Positions 1-5,831 of a stretch of DNA of 8,009 nucleotides are shown one piece after another. Position numbers and translations under genes: made by a program. Source of the DNA: Verrucomicrobiota bacterium (GTDB lineage Bacteria > Verrucomicrobiota > Verrucomicrobiia > Chthoniobacterales > JAFAMB01); the NCBI GenBank assembly GCA_019236035.1, contig JAFAJU010000242.1, forward strand, positions 1 through 8,009, written 5' to 3'. The first letter of the stretch is position 1. Each line of letters begins with the position of its first letter. Below the pieces are notes generated by a model. It searched no databases, was not told the origin of the DNA, and saw nothing but the letters and a program-made list of their open reading frames with translations.

Positions 1-210
1 GACATTGATCTGACATTGGCGGTGAGTTCAGCCGTCGGGATTCCGGTTATCGCAAGCGGAGGTGCCGGTAAGCTGGAACATCTGTTGCAGGTGCTTCAGA
101 GCGGGAAGGCCGATGCAGTTTTAGCGGCGAGTATTTTCCACTTCGGGGAGTATACCGTGGGAGACGCGAAGCGATTCCTGACGGCGCACGGCGTGCCGGT
201 CCGCCTTTAG
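1..210 (+). CDS. hisF: Imidazole glycerol phosphate synthase cyclase subunit HisF, C-terminal part (5' end outside window)
   Basis: This is the last 69 codons of HisF, the cyclase subunit that, with the glutaminase HisH, converts PRFAR plus ammonia into imidazole glycerol phosphate and AICAR in histidine biosynthesis. The frame is open from base 1. Seen in the sequence: the final beta-alpha units of the TIM barrel, with the phosphate-binding strand IPVIASGGAGKLEHL (visible residues about 14-28) and the next one, ADAVLAASIFHFGEYT (about 37-52). Both are hallmark HisF segments. The protein ends in GVPVRL, the usual HisF terminus, so the 3' end is intact. Because the gene starts outside the window, its operon partners cannot be seen. 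It converges on fur, and its TAG stop is the outermost triplet of a long palindrome. The identification is very secure; the alternative HisA lacks this C-terminal pattern. Confidence 0.96.
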   Translation, partial: DIDLTLAVSSAVGIPVIASGGAGKLEHLLQVLQSGKADAVLAASIFHFGEYTVGDAKRFLTAHGVPVRL

Positions 211-260
211 CCTGCATCGCTCCGAGCGCGGCGTAACCGCGCTCGGAGCGATGCAGGCTA
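208..260. repeat. Perfect 24-bp-stem palindrome between hisF and fur, possible bidirectional terminator or dispersed palindromic element
   Basis: Bases 208-231 are exactly complementary to 237-260, giving a 24-bp perfect stem with a 5-nt loop (232-236, cgtaa). The stem begins TAGCCTGCATCGCTCCGAGC and ends with its mirror image. The first triplet (208-210) is the hisF stop, and the last (258-260, CTA) is the fur stop on the other strand, so the element fills the convergent gap completely. Its position suggests transcription termination in both directions. However, neither strand has a T-tract after the stem (ggtgcattcc on +, aaaggcggac on -), so it is not a canonical intrinsic terminator. It could equally be a REP-like dispersed palindrome or an mRNA 3'-end stabiliser. 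Confidence 0.85.
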
Positions 261-722
261 GGTGCATTCCGGACATTTGCCGAAGAATTCGAGCGAATGA
301 CGGATCTCCGAAAAGCCGTATTGCTTTCCGATTTTGCGCTCCACTCTTTCCACCGGACAAGAATCAATCATCAGAGTCACCCGCCCACATTCAGTGCAGA
401 TGATATGATCGTAATGCTGCTGCGGATTGACCAGCTCGTAGTAGCTGCAGGGACGATTTAAGTGAACTTTTTGAGCGATCTGCAAACTCTCCAAGAGAGT
501 CATGACCCGGAAGACAGTCGCATAGTCCGGGGCGTCACCAGCGACTCTGGCTCGCCTCTGAATCTCGTCGAGCGAAAGCGGTTTGCTCGCGCGAAGCAAG
601 GTATCAAGAATCTGCATGCGATTTTTAGTGATCCGCATGCCATTTGCTCGCAAGAGCTCGACAATCGCGCCCAAAGACAGCTCCTTTAGCGGAGACTGGT
701 TTGTATGTGTGGGGCGAGTCAT
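258..722 (-). CDS. fur: Fur-family metal-dependent transcriptional regulator
   Basis: A 154-residue Fur/Zur/PerR-type repressor: an N-terminal winged helix (about residues 12-90, recognition helix around DYATVFRVMTLLE, 66-78) and a C-terminal metal-binding dimerisation domain. Visible metal ligands are E96, H103, D105, H106, E125 and H142. The two CxxC pairs C109/C112 and C150/C153 would hold a structural zinc. By my alignment the equivalents of E. coli Fur H33, H88 and E101 are P48 or a neighbour, Y104 and L117, so one classical regulatory site looks degenerate while the H/D/E/H site is kept. I chose the ATG at 722 because GGAG (727-730) precedes it. An ATG at 755, directly after the upstream gene's TGA, would add 11 atypical residues. 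It is the last gene of a likely usp-glycosyltransferase-fur operon. Whether it senses iron, zinc, manganese or peroxide cannot be decided from the sequence. Confidence 0.9.
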   Translation of the reverse strand: MTRPTHTNQSPLKELSLGAIVELLRANGMRITKNRMQILDTLLRASKPLSLDEIQRRARVAGDAPDYATVFRVMTLLESLQIAQKVHLNRPCSYYELVNPQQHYDHIICTECGRVTLMIDSCPVERVERKIGKQYGFSEIRHSLEFFGKCPECT

Positions 723-726
723 GAAA

Positions 727-730
727 CTCC
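727..730 (-). promoter_or_regulatory. Ribosome binding site deciding the fur start
   Basis: On the minus strand GGAG lies 4 nt before the ATG at 722. The alternative ATG at 755 is preceded by cccgggctcacttga, with no purine-rich site, and abuts the upstream stop codon. This favours 722, although the spacing is a little short. Confidence 0.5.
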
Positions 731-755
731 AGTTTACGTTAGCCGGCAGGCGCAT

Positions 756-1769
756 TCAAGTGAGCCCGGGAAGCCAACGCGCCAGTGATTCGAGCCCTTT
801 CGTGAAAGAGAGATGCTCGGCTGCAGTTGTTCCGAGGGCGGCCAACTGTTCTCTGTAGAAATTGTCGTCATGCATTAGTTGCCAGGTCAGTTCGGTCAGC
901 TGGTCAAGCGTTCGTCCATGACCATGCAACGCTGGAAAAGCGACTCTTTCGACCGCTCCGTTTCCGCCGACCGTCGGGATCCGGCAGAGTAAACTATCGC
1001 CCGCTACTTGACCCGGGACGGAGCTTAGGTCGAACTGCAGCACAAGCCGATGGCCCGCCATCAGCTTCAGGTATTTTGGGTACGGCAACGGTGCTGCTAC
1101 CGTCAATTGATCTTCCGGGAACTTCAGGGCCTGCAATCGGCGCAGCCCTGCGCGGCCTTCTGCATTAATCACGGTGACGGGCACGGAAAGAGTTCGCGCT
1201 GCACACAAGGCCAGGAGATGGTTGCGCGAAAGCACCCGGAATTCGCGTGTGCCAATAAACAGTCCGCGCCGTTGCTCCGGAGGCCGGGAAAAATTCCAAG
1301 CGGCAAACTCTGCCGGGTAGGGTGTCGGGATATGGACTGTTCGCTTGGATACTGCGGCGAAGAGCGGAATCAGATCGGGCGTACTGGAGAGACACAGGTC
1401 CGCCGTTGAGGCGATCTCACGAAAGAGTTGAAAACGTTTTCGGCGTACCAACTGGCCAGCAACCTGTTGAGTTCCTGATTCCTTGAACGACACGGCCACA
1501 AAGCATCCGTGCGCTTTGAGTATCCTAAAAGCGTGTTGCGCCTCGGTGAGATCGCCGCGCAATAACAGCAGCACGCTCCGGTGCCGTGCGGCGAGTTCGG
1601 TGCTTCGATAGAATGCTCCGTTCGTGCACGCTGCGTAGGCGTGATAGTTTACCGGAGGATGAACCGTTTCGGACGGCTGACCGGGGCCGGATTCGAAGCT
1701 TTGATCGGGATCTCGCCCACCTGGGTTCAACACGGCGAGCCCGGAGAGCGTCGCGAAGTTCACAAGCAC
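756..1769 (-). CDS. Glycosyltransferase-like protein (GT-B fold suspected), function unknown
   Basis: A soluble 337-residue protein without signal peptide or membrane helix. The C-terminal half resembles the nucleotide-sugar-binding side of GT-B enzymes: an LFIGTREFRVLSRNHLLALC strand-helix (about 190-209), then a Gly-rich stretch VAGDSLLCRIPTVGGNGAVE (about 255-274) where GT-B enzymes carry the donor-binding loop and conserved Glu, and a terminal helix region like the C-terminal crossover of that fold. The N-terminal segment (GGRDPD, then HPPVNYHAYAACTNGAFYR, about 17-55) is distinctive, but I do not recognise it. The start is a GTG at 1769; an in-frame TAG lies three codons upstream, so the protein cannot be much longer. 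A GTG at 1763 is possible, and neither has a clear Shine-Dalgarno. It sits 36 nt after usp and 33 nt before fur, so it is probably cotranscribed. Donor and acceptor are unknown, and the glycosyltransferase call is a fold-level inference. Confidence 0.6.
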   Translation of the reverse strand: MLVNFATLSGLAVLNPGGRDPDQSFESGPGQPSETVHPPVNYHAYAACTNGAFYRSTELAARHRSVLLLLRGDLTEAQHAFRILKAHGCFVAVSFKESGTQQVAGQLVRRKRFQLFREIASTADLCLSSTPDLIPLFAAVSKRTVHIPTPYPAEFAAWNFSRPPEQRRGLFIGTREFRVLSRNHLLALCAARTLSVPVTVINAEGRAGLRRLQALKFPEDQLTVAAPLPYPKYLKLMAGHRLVLQFDLSSVPGQVAGDSLLCRIPTVGGNGAVERVAFPALHGHGRTLDQLTELTWQLMHDDNFYREQLAALGTTAAEHLSFTKGLESLARWLPGLT

Positions 1770-1805
1770 AGAAGTCTAGCCAGAAAGCCCTCAATGCCGC
1801 AAGGC

Positions 1806-2261
1806 TCACCGCGAAGTGCTGTCGCTCAGTGGCACGATCAGCACCGGACACTTGGCTCGCCGCATAACCCCGTCGGCTACGCTACCGAGGAACAGGTGAG
1901 ACAACGGACCCCGGCTATGGGACCCGAGAACGATAAGATCAACCCGCGAATTTTCTGCTTGAGCCAATATTAGGTCGACTGGAGGACCCTGAACTTGCAC
2001 TATCGCTGATTCTAGCCCGATCGTAGAGATCATCTCTTGGAGGCGCCCAAAGCTTTCTGCGTAATCGGGTGGTGCCGTTTCCTGTGTCGCGGGTACCGGA
2101 ATCGTATCTGGAGCTGTGCCTAACCCCAGTAGTTGCGGTGTGACCTCCGTCGCATGCATCAGGATGATTTTGCTTTGAAACGGTTTCGCCAGATGAACCG
2201 CCGCCTTGACCACCTTAAGCGTCACGTCCGAAAAATCGACGGGAACAAGAATTGTTTTCAT
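1806..2261 (-). CDS. Universal stress protein, UspA family
   Basis: A single-domain universal stress protein of 151 residues, the normal size for the family: a cytoplasmic Rossmann-like alpha/beta protein, often dimeric, many members of which bind ATP and are induced by starvation or oxidative stress. Visible features: the N-terminal strand MKTILVPVDFSD with the adenine-contacting Asp (D9), a central variable loop rich in Pro/Thr (about 50-66), and the C-terminal phosphate-binding segment GSHSRGPLSHLFLGSV (113-128) followed by CPVLIVP (138-144). The canonical G-x2-G-x9-G-S motif is modified, since the second glycine is Ser116. ATP binding is therefore likely but not certain. The ATG at 2261 gives the standard family N-terminus. 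It is the first gene of a minus-strand cluster with the glycosyltransferase-like gene and fur, and is divergent from rarA. Confidence 0.93.
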   Translation of the reverse strand: MKTILVPVDFSDVTLKVVKAAVHLAKPFQSKIILMHATEVTPQLLGLGTAPDTIPVPATQETAPPDYAESFGRLQEMISTIGLESAIVQVQGPPVDLILAQAENSRVDLIVLGSHSRGPLSHLFLGSVADGVMRRAKCPVLIVPLSDSTSR

Positions 2262-2295
2262 GACACTTCAATCCACGCGAGGAGACACTAGAAGC

Positions 2296-2327
2296 CAAGA
2301 AGGCAAGAATTCAAGAAGGCAAGAATT
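2296..2327 (+). repeat. Perfect 16-bp tandem duplication
   Basis: CAAGAAGGCAAGAATT occurs twice back to back (2296-2311 and 2312-2327) and runs directly into the CAGGAGTT repeats. The duplication is absent from the opposite arm of the inverted repeat, so it probably arose by slippage in the left arm. Confidence 0.9.
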
Positions 2328-2366
2328 CAGGAGTTGCAGGAGTTCAGGAGTCAGGAGTTCGAGTTC
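2328..2366 (+). repeat. Degenerate tandem CAGGAGTT units (left arm)
   Basis: Units begin at 2328 (caggagttg), 2337 (caggagtt), 2345 (caggagt) and 2352 (caggagtt), followed by a worn copy cgagtt at 2360. Unit length varies between 7 and 9 bp. Read on the minus strand, which is the usp mRNA strand, they are CTCCTG units, i.e. complementary to the AGGAG of a Shine-Dalgarno site. Confidence 0.85.
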
Positions 2367-2377
2367 AGACTCACGAG

Positions 2378-2407
2378 TTGAGGAGTCGTCCCAGCCGTGG
2401 GTAAACT
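2378..2407 (+). promoter_or_regulatory. Weak candidate sigma70-type promoter for rarA
   Basis: TTGAGG (2378-2383) and TAAACT (2402-2407) are separated by 18 bp, each matching 4 of 6 consensus positions. They lie in the non-repeated centre of the intergenic region and point toward rarA. Such matches occur often by chance, so this is only a candidate. Confidence 0.2.
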
Positions 2408-2560
2408 ATTCCGCAGTGTTAGCAATCGATTTAGGCTGCATATTGTTTTCCAAAGCAACCGAAGGTTCTTAGCTACTGAACTCCTGTAACTCCTGAACTC
2501 CTGAATTCTTCCTCCTTGGCTTCTCGTAGACTTTCCAAATACCCCGACGAAATTAGGCTG

Positions 2561-3901
2561 ATGGACGATCTCTTTGATGGGGGGGATGGAGACAAAGCTG
2601 CCCTCGATCCGAGTGCCCCACTTGCGGCGCGAATGCGACCCCGTTCGCTCGACGAATTTGTGGGGCAACAGCATATCCTGGGGGTTGGCAAACTGCTTCG
2701 TCGCGCGATCGAATCTGACCGGCTAACGTCCATTATTCTCTACGGCCCGCCAGGTGTCGGAAAGACGAGTCTGGCACAAATCATTGCCTCGACAACGCAA
2801 AGTCGGTTTGAAAGGCTCAGTGGCGTAGAGAGTTCCGTTGCGGATATTCGCCGGGTTGCCGCGGCGGCGGCATTGAGACGGCGAACAAAAGGTGGGCGGA
2901 CAATTCTGTTTGTCGATGAGATTCACCGCTTTAATAAAGCACAGCAAGATGTCCTTTTGCCCGACGTCGAAAACGGCAATGTGCGCTTGATCGGTGCAAC
3001 TACACATAACCCTTTCTTTTATGTAAACAGCCCGCTCGTATCGCGATCGCAGGTATTCGAACTTGAACCGCTTTCCCGTGAGGACCTGGTACAGGTCCTG
3101 GACAGGGCGTTGGGTGATCCAGAACGCGGCTTTGGTAGACTGAAGATCAAAGCGGATCGGGCTGCGCTGGAGTTTCTGGCGGAAGTGAGTGATGGCGACG
3201 CGCGGCGCTGTTTGAACGCTTTGGAGATCGCTGTTCTCACCACGGCGCCGGGCGAGGACGGCTTGGTTCATCTGGACCGGTCTGTGGCCGAGCAGAGCAT
3301 TCAGAAGAAAGCGGTCGTGTATGACGCTGATGAGACTGGACACTACGACACCATTAGCGCGTTCATTAAGAGCCTGCGTGGTTCGGACCCGGATGCCGCA
3401 CTTTATTGGCTTGCGAAAATGCTGTATGCGGGAGAAGAGGTTCGGTTCATAGCCCGCAGGATTGTGATTGCCGCCAGCGAAGATGTCGGAATGGCGGATC
3501 CGAATGCATTGGTGGTGGCTGTCGCGGCACAGCAGGCCGTTGAATTTGTTGGGTTGCCGGAGGCCCGGATACCACTTGCGCACGCTGCGGTTTACGTCGC
3601 GACTGCACCAAAAAGCAACCGGGTCTACGAAGGGTTCAACAAAGCTATGGAGGATATACAGGAAGGCCGGATCCTCGCTGTCCCAACCTACCTTCGAGGG
3701 AAGGGTTCGAAACTTCTCGGCGGTGGCGCCGGATACAAATACGCTCACGACTATGAAGGAGGCTACGTGCCGCAAGCTTATCTACCGGAGGGCCGCGTTT
3801 ACTATCAGCCGACAGAAAATGGATTCGAGCGCCGGATCAAAGAGCGTTTAGACTACTGGCGCCAGTTGTTCGAGCAGCGAGACAAAAGTACCGACCCCTA
3901 G
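2561..3901 (+). CDS. rarA: Replication-associated recombination protein RarA (MgsA), AAA+ ATPase
   Basis: A 446-residue RarA/MgsA/WRNIP1-type AAA+ ATPase, normal length for the family. RarA is a clamp-loader homologue that acts at stalled replication forks and at gaps in DNA, working with SSB and recombination proteins. Visible motifs: the N-terminal PLAARMRPRSLDEFVGQQHI (20-39), Walker A GPPGVGKT (62-69), Walker B LFVDEIHRFNK (116-126), sensor 1 GATTHNP (145-151, where many bacteria have GATTENP), the sensor 2 region GDARRCLNALE, and the C-terminal tetramerisation region with SEDVGMADP and APKSNRVY. I chose the ATG at 2561 because it places the conserved RMRP segment at the usual distance. 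An upstream in-frame TTG at 2516 would start inside the intergenic repeat and is unlikely. The HAD gene begins 10 nt downstream, so the two may be cotranscribed. Confidence 0.96.
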   Translation: MDDLFDGGDGDKAALDPSAPLAARMRPRSLDEFVGQQHILGVGKLLRRAIESDRLTSIILYGPPGVGKTSLAQIIASTTQSRFERLSGVESSVADIRRVAAAAALRRRTKGGRTILFVDEIHRFNKAQQDVLLPDVENGNVRLIGATTHNPFFYVNSPLVSRSQVFELEPLSREDLVQVLDRALGDPERGFGRLKIKADRAALEFLAEVSDGDARRCLNALEIAVLTTAPGEDGLVHLDRSVAEQSIQKKAVVYDADETGHYDTISAFIKSLRGSDPDAALYWLAKMLYAGEEVRFIARRIVIAASEDVGMADPNALVVAVAAQQAVEFVGLPEARIPLAHAAVYVATAPKSNRVYEGFNKAMEDIQEGRILAVPTYLRGKGSKLLGGGAGYKYAHDYEGGYVPQAYLPEGRVYYQPTENGFERRIKERLDYWRQLFEQRDKSTDP

Positions 3902-3945
3902 CCCGCAAAAAATGACGCGCAAGATGGATCCTTATTTGCGGGCTA
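3899..3945 (+). promoter_or_regulatory. Hairpin over the rarA stop and HAD start
   Basis: Bases 3899-3909 (TAGCCCGCAAA) are perfectly complementary to 3935-3945 (TTTGCGGGCTA): an 11-bp stem with a 25-nt loop. The rarA stop codon is the first triplet of the stem, and both possible start codons of the HAD gene (3912 and 3924) lie in the loop. No Shine-Dalgarno is visible. The hairpin could tune or couple translation of the downstream gene. It has no T-tract and does not look like a terminator. Confidence 0.5.
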
Positions 3946-4625
3946 ATATCCGGGCGGCAATTTTCGACCTTGACGGTGTGGTCATCGATTCCGAGCCGAT
4001 TCATGAATTGTCGCTGGTGATAGTCAGCGAGGAGTTGGGACGGCGAATTTCCTGGGAGGAAACGAAGCAATTCAAGGGATCGACCGAATTGGACTGCGCC
4101 CGGCTCTTAATAGAAATTACCGGGACAAACGAGCGAGACTTGCAGAAGGTCTGCCGATTGCGACTAGAGGCATTCCGCAGTCATTATAACGAAATTAAGC
4201 TCGTCGCGGGTGTGCTCGAGTTTCTCGAACTCTGCCAACGGGCGGGATGGTCGACTGCGCTAACCACCTCTGCACCGCGAGAGTTCCAGGAATTGGCTTT
4301 CGATCAGTTTGATTTATCGCGATACTTTCAGATCGCGATAACGGGCGATGACGTCAAACGTGGCAAGCCTGATCCGGAGCCTTATTTGAAAACGGCCGAG
4401 AAACTCGGCCGCACGCCTGCTGATTGCCTGGTCATTGAAGACTCCAAAAACGGAGTTCGATCCGCAAAGGCCGCCGGCTGTATAACGGTCGGCCTAGCAA
4501 CTTCCTTTGCGGCGGATACCTTGGCAGCAGCCGGTAGCGATCTGGTGGTGGGAACTTTTGAAGAATTAGGCAGAATCCTTTGGCCATTCGAGCAGCGTCG
4601 TGGCAAGCAGGCGTGCGCCGATTAG
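3912..4625 (+). CDS. HAD-superfamily hydrolase, beta-phosphoglucomutase / phosphatase-like
   Basis: A 237-residue cytoplasmic HAD enzyme of subfamily I with a helical cap. All four motifs are present: motif I FDLDGVVIDSEP (18-29) with nucleophile D19 and acid/base D21; motif II TTSAP (118-122); motif III Lys in KRGKPDPEPY (K152); motif IV VIEDSKNGV (174-182) with metal ligands E176/D177. The cap lies between about 30 and 97. The DGVVIDSEP and KPDPEPYL signatures are shared by beta-phosphoglucomutases, 2-deoxyglucose-6-phosphatases and other sugar-phosphate or pseudouridine phosphatases, so the substrate cannot be fixed; a phosphosugar is most likely. ATG 3912 is taken as the start, with ATG 3924 an alternative; neither has a ribosome binding site. 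The last 60 nt overlap, tail to tail, the M20D amidohydrolase gene on the opposite strand. Confidence 0.88.
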   Translation: MTRKMDPYLRANIRAAIFDLDGVVIDSEPIHELSLVIVSEELGRRISWEETKQFKGSTELDCARLLIEITGTNERDLQKVCRLRLEAFRSHYNEIKLVAGVLEFLELCQRAGWSTALTTSAPREFQELAFDQFDLSRYFQIAITGDDVKRGKPDPEPYLKTAEKLGRTPADCLVIEDSKNGVRSAKAAGCITVGLATSFAADTLAAAGSDLVVGTFEELGRILWPFEQRRGKQACAD

Positions 4626-5831
4626 AAGAGCCTTCTCATCGATATCGAACGTCGAAGTATGCAGGGGGGTGACTTCTCGACCGGCCGCTTTTACGCCCAG
4701 GGTCAACATGCAACCAGGAACGACGGGCAGGTAATCAGCAAAGTCCTCACTCCCCATGCTTGGCGGCTGGCCGGTCACGACGTTGTCCGGGCCGAGCAAT
4801 CGGCGAGCTACCGAGGCGAACAGAGCGGCAATGCGCGAATCGTTCACCATTCCCGGTAACAAGCTTTCGAACGTTGGGGATACAGTTGCTCCAAACGATT
4901 GTGCAACTCCAGCACAGAGCCGTTCGACAGTCTCCCGAGCTCGTATGGCAACCGAAGAACTCATCGAGCGAATGGTGCCCTCCAATGAAACGATGTCGGG
5001 TATGACATTCGCCGCATGCCCACCATTGATCACGCCAATTGTCACCACGATCGGGTCACGCGCGTCCGTTTGCCGCGGTATGACTTGATAAAGCAATGTG
5101 ATCAAGTTCGCCGCCGTGGCGATGGGATCCACCGTCGTGTGAGGGCGGGCACCATGACCTCCACGGCCCCGAACCGCGATGGTAAAATCCTGACAAAAAG
5201 CACTCCGCGGTCCGGCGGTGACGCCAGCTTGTCCGACTGGCAGGGTCGGATCTACGTGAAGTGCGATGACGGCATCAACCCCTTCGAGCGCCCCGTGCGC
5301 CACCATTTCCCGCGCGCCGCGACCTGTTTCCTCGGACGGCTGAAAGATGCTTCGCCAGCCGAACGGCAGTGGTCGTGCGCGATAAAGGGCCAGCGTCATC
5401 CCGAGCAGGATCGCGGTATGCGCATCGTGACCACACGCGTGCATGACACCCGATTCTTTTGAACTGTATCGAACTTTATTCTCCTCCTGAATCGGCAGCG
5501 CGTCGATATCTGCACGGACAGCAACGACCGGCGCTCCTGCAGCAGATGACGTCACGATTTCTGAGATGACCCCGCGCTTTCCCGGTCCAACCCGATGGGG
5601 AATGCGCGCGGCGGCAAGTCGTTTAGTCAGGTAAGCTGTCGTGGCGAACTCCTGCCCGCTTAACTCGGGGCGCTGATGAATATGGCGCCGGATTTGCAAG
5701 AGCTGAGGGGCGATCCGGTTCAGTTGCGCTTCGACTCGCTTCAGAACGCCGTCCTGCTTACCGGAAGATTGATGTGGGGAGCTCAAGTGTTGTGCGACAT
5801 CATGCCATGATTGCGTCAACCTGCGACACAA
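4566..5831 (-). CDS. M20D-family amidohydrolase / N-acyl amino acid deacylase-like metallopeptidase
   Basis: A 421-residue M20D metallohydrolase, the family of IAA-amino-acid hydrolases, hippurate hydrolases and N-acetyl-amino-acid deacetylases; these cleave the amide bond of N-acylated amino acids with two metal ions. Visible: RRHIHQRPELSGQE (48-61), RADIDALPIQEE (106-117), the metal site ACGHDAHT (C133, H135), FQPSEETGRGA (catalytic/metal E167/E168), ALHV (H192), a dimerisation domain starting GRGGHGARPHTTVDP (about 215-330), and the last ligand in LHTSTFDIDE (H391). No signal peptide is seen. The TTG start at 5831 is chosen because AGGA (5838-5841) lies 6 nt upstream. It overlaps the end of the preceding gene by 32 nt, implying translational coupling. 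Residues 1-29 precede normal family homology, so a later TTG at 5786 is possible. The substrate is unknown. Confidence 0.92.
   Translation of the reverse strand: MCRRLTQSWHDVAQHLSSPHQSSGKQDGVLKRVEAQLNRIAPQLLQIRRHIHQRPELSGQEFATTAYLTKRLAAARIPHRVGPGKRGVISEIVTSSAAGAPVVAVRADIDALPIQEENKVRYSSKESGVMHACGHDAHTAILLGMTLALYRARPLPFGWRSIFQPSEETGRGAREMVAHGALEGVDAVIALHVDPTLPVGQAGVTAGPRSAFCQDFTIAVRGRGGHGARPHTTVDPIATAANLITLLYQVIPRQTDARDPIVVTIGVINGGHAANVIPDIVSLEGTIRSMSSSVAIRARETVERLCAGVAQSFGATVSPTFESLLPGMVNDSRIAALFASVARRLLGPDNVVTGQPPSMGSEDFADYLPVVPGCMLTLGVKAAGREVTPLHTSTFDIDEKALLIGARLLATTLLEWPKDSA

Larger units (their letters stand above)
2288..2529. repeat. Large imperfect inverted repeat filling the divergent usp-rarA intergenic region
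   Basis: The left arm (about 2288-2355) and right arm (about 2476-2529) are imperfect reverse complements, separated by about 120 bp. Both arms read outward as repeated CTCCTGAA units, then aattctt, then ccttcttggcttct and a TAG near the gene. The left arm has an extra 16-bp unit and the right arm has an extra cg, so the arms have drifted or expanded separately. The arrangement puts nearly the same leader upstream of usp and of rarA. A single transcript across the region could fold into a long imperfect hairpin. No transposase is present. Confidence 0.8.

Noticed and set aside
296..1200. A CRISPR array, toxin-antitoxin pair or defence island in the window.
   Set aside because: No regularly spaced direct repeats with unique spacers, and no nuclease, methylase, integrase or toxin-like gene was found. 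All long frames match housekeeping or catabolic families or the two unknowns described.
2288..2529. The mirrored arms as terminal inverted repeats of a MITE or insertion sequence.
   Set aside because: There are no flanking target-site duplications that I can see and no transposase, and the arms are built from slipping 8- and 16-bp units rather than a defined terminus.
2516..2560. TTG at 2516 as the rarA start.
   Set aside because: It lies inside the intergenic repeat arm. The 15 extra residues are not part of the RarA family, and ATG 2561 gives the expected N-terminus.
2351..2733. Minus-strand open frames across the rarA 5' end and the intergenic repeat.
   Set aside because: They are antisense to the conserved RarA coding region and to the repeat units, with no family resemblance.
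2723..3775. A 350-codon minus-strand open frame opposite rarA.
   Set aside because: It is the shadow of the RarA frame. The plus strand carries all AAA+ motifs, and the antisense translation shows no recognisable domain.
4393..4411. 8-bp perfect hairpin (CGGCCGAG-aaa-CTCGGCCG) inside the HAD gene.
   Set aside because: It falls in well-conserved-looking coding sequence (TAEKLGR) with no T-tract, and is best explained by codon choice.
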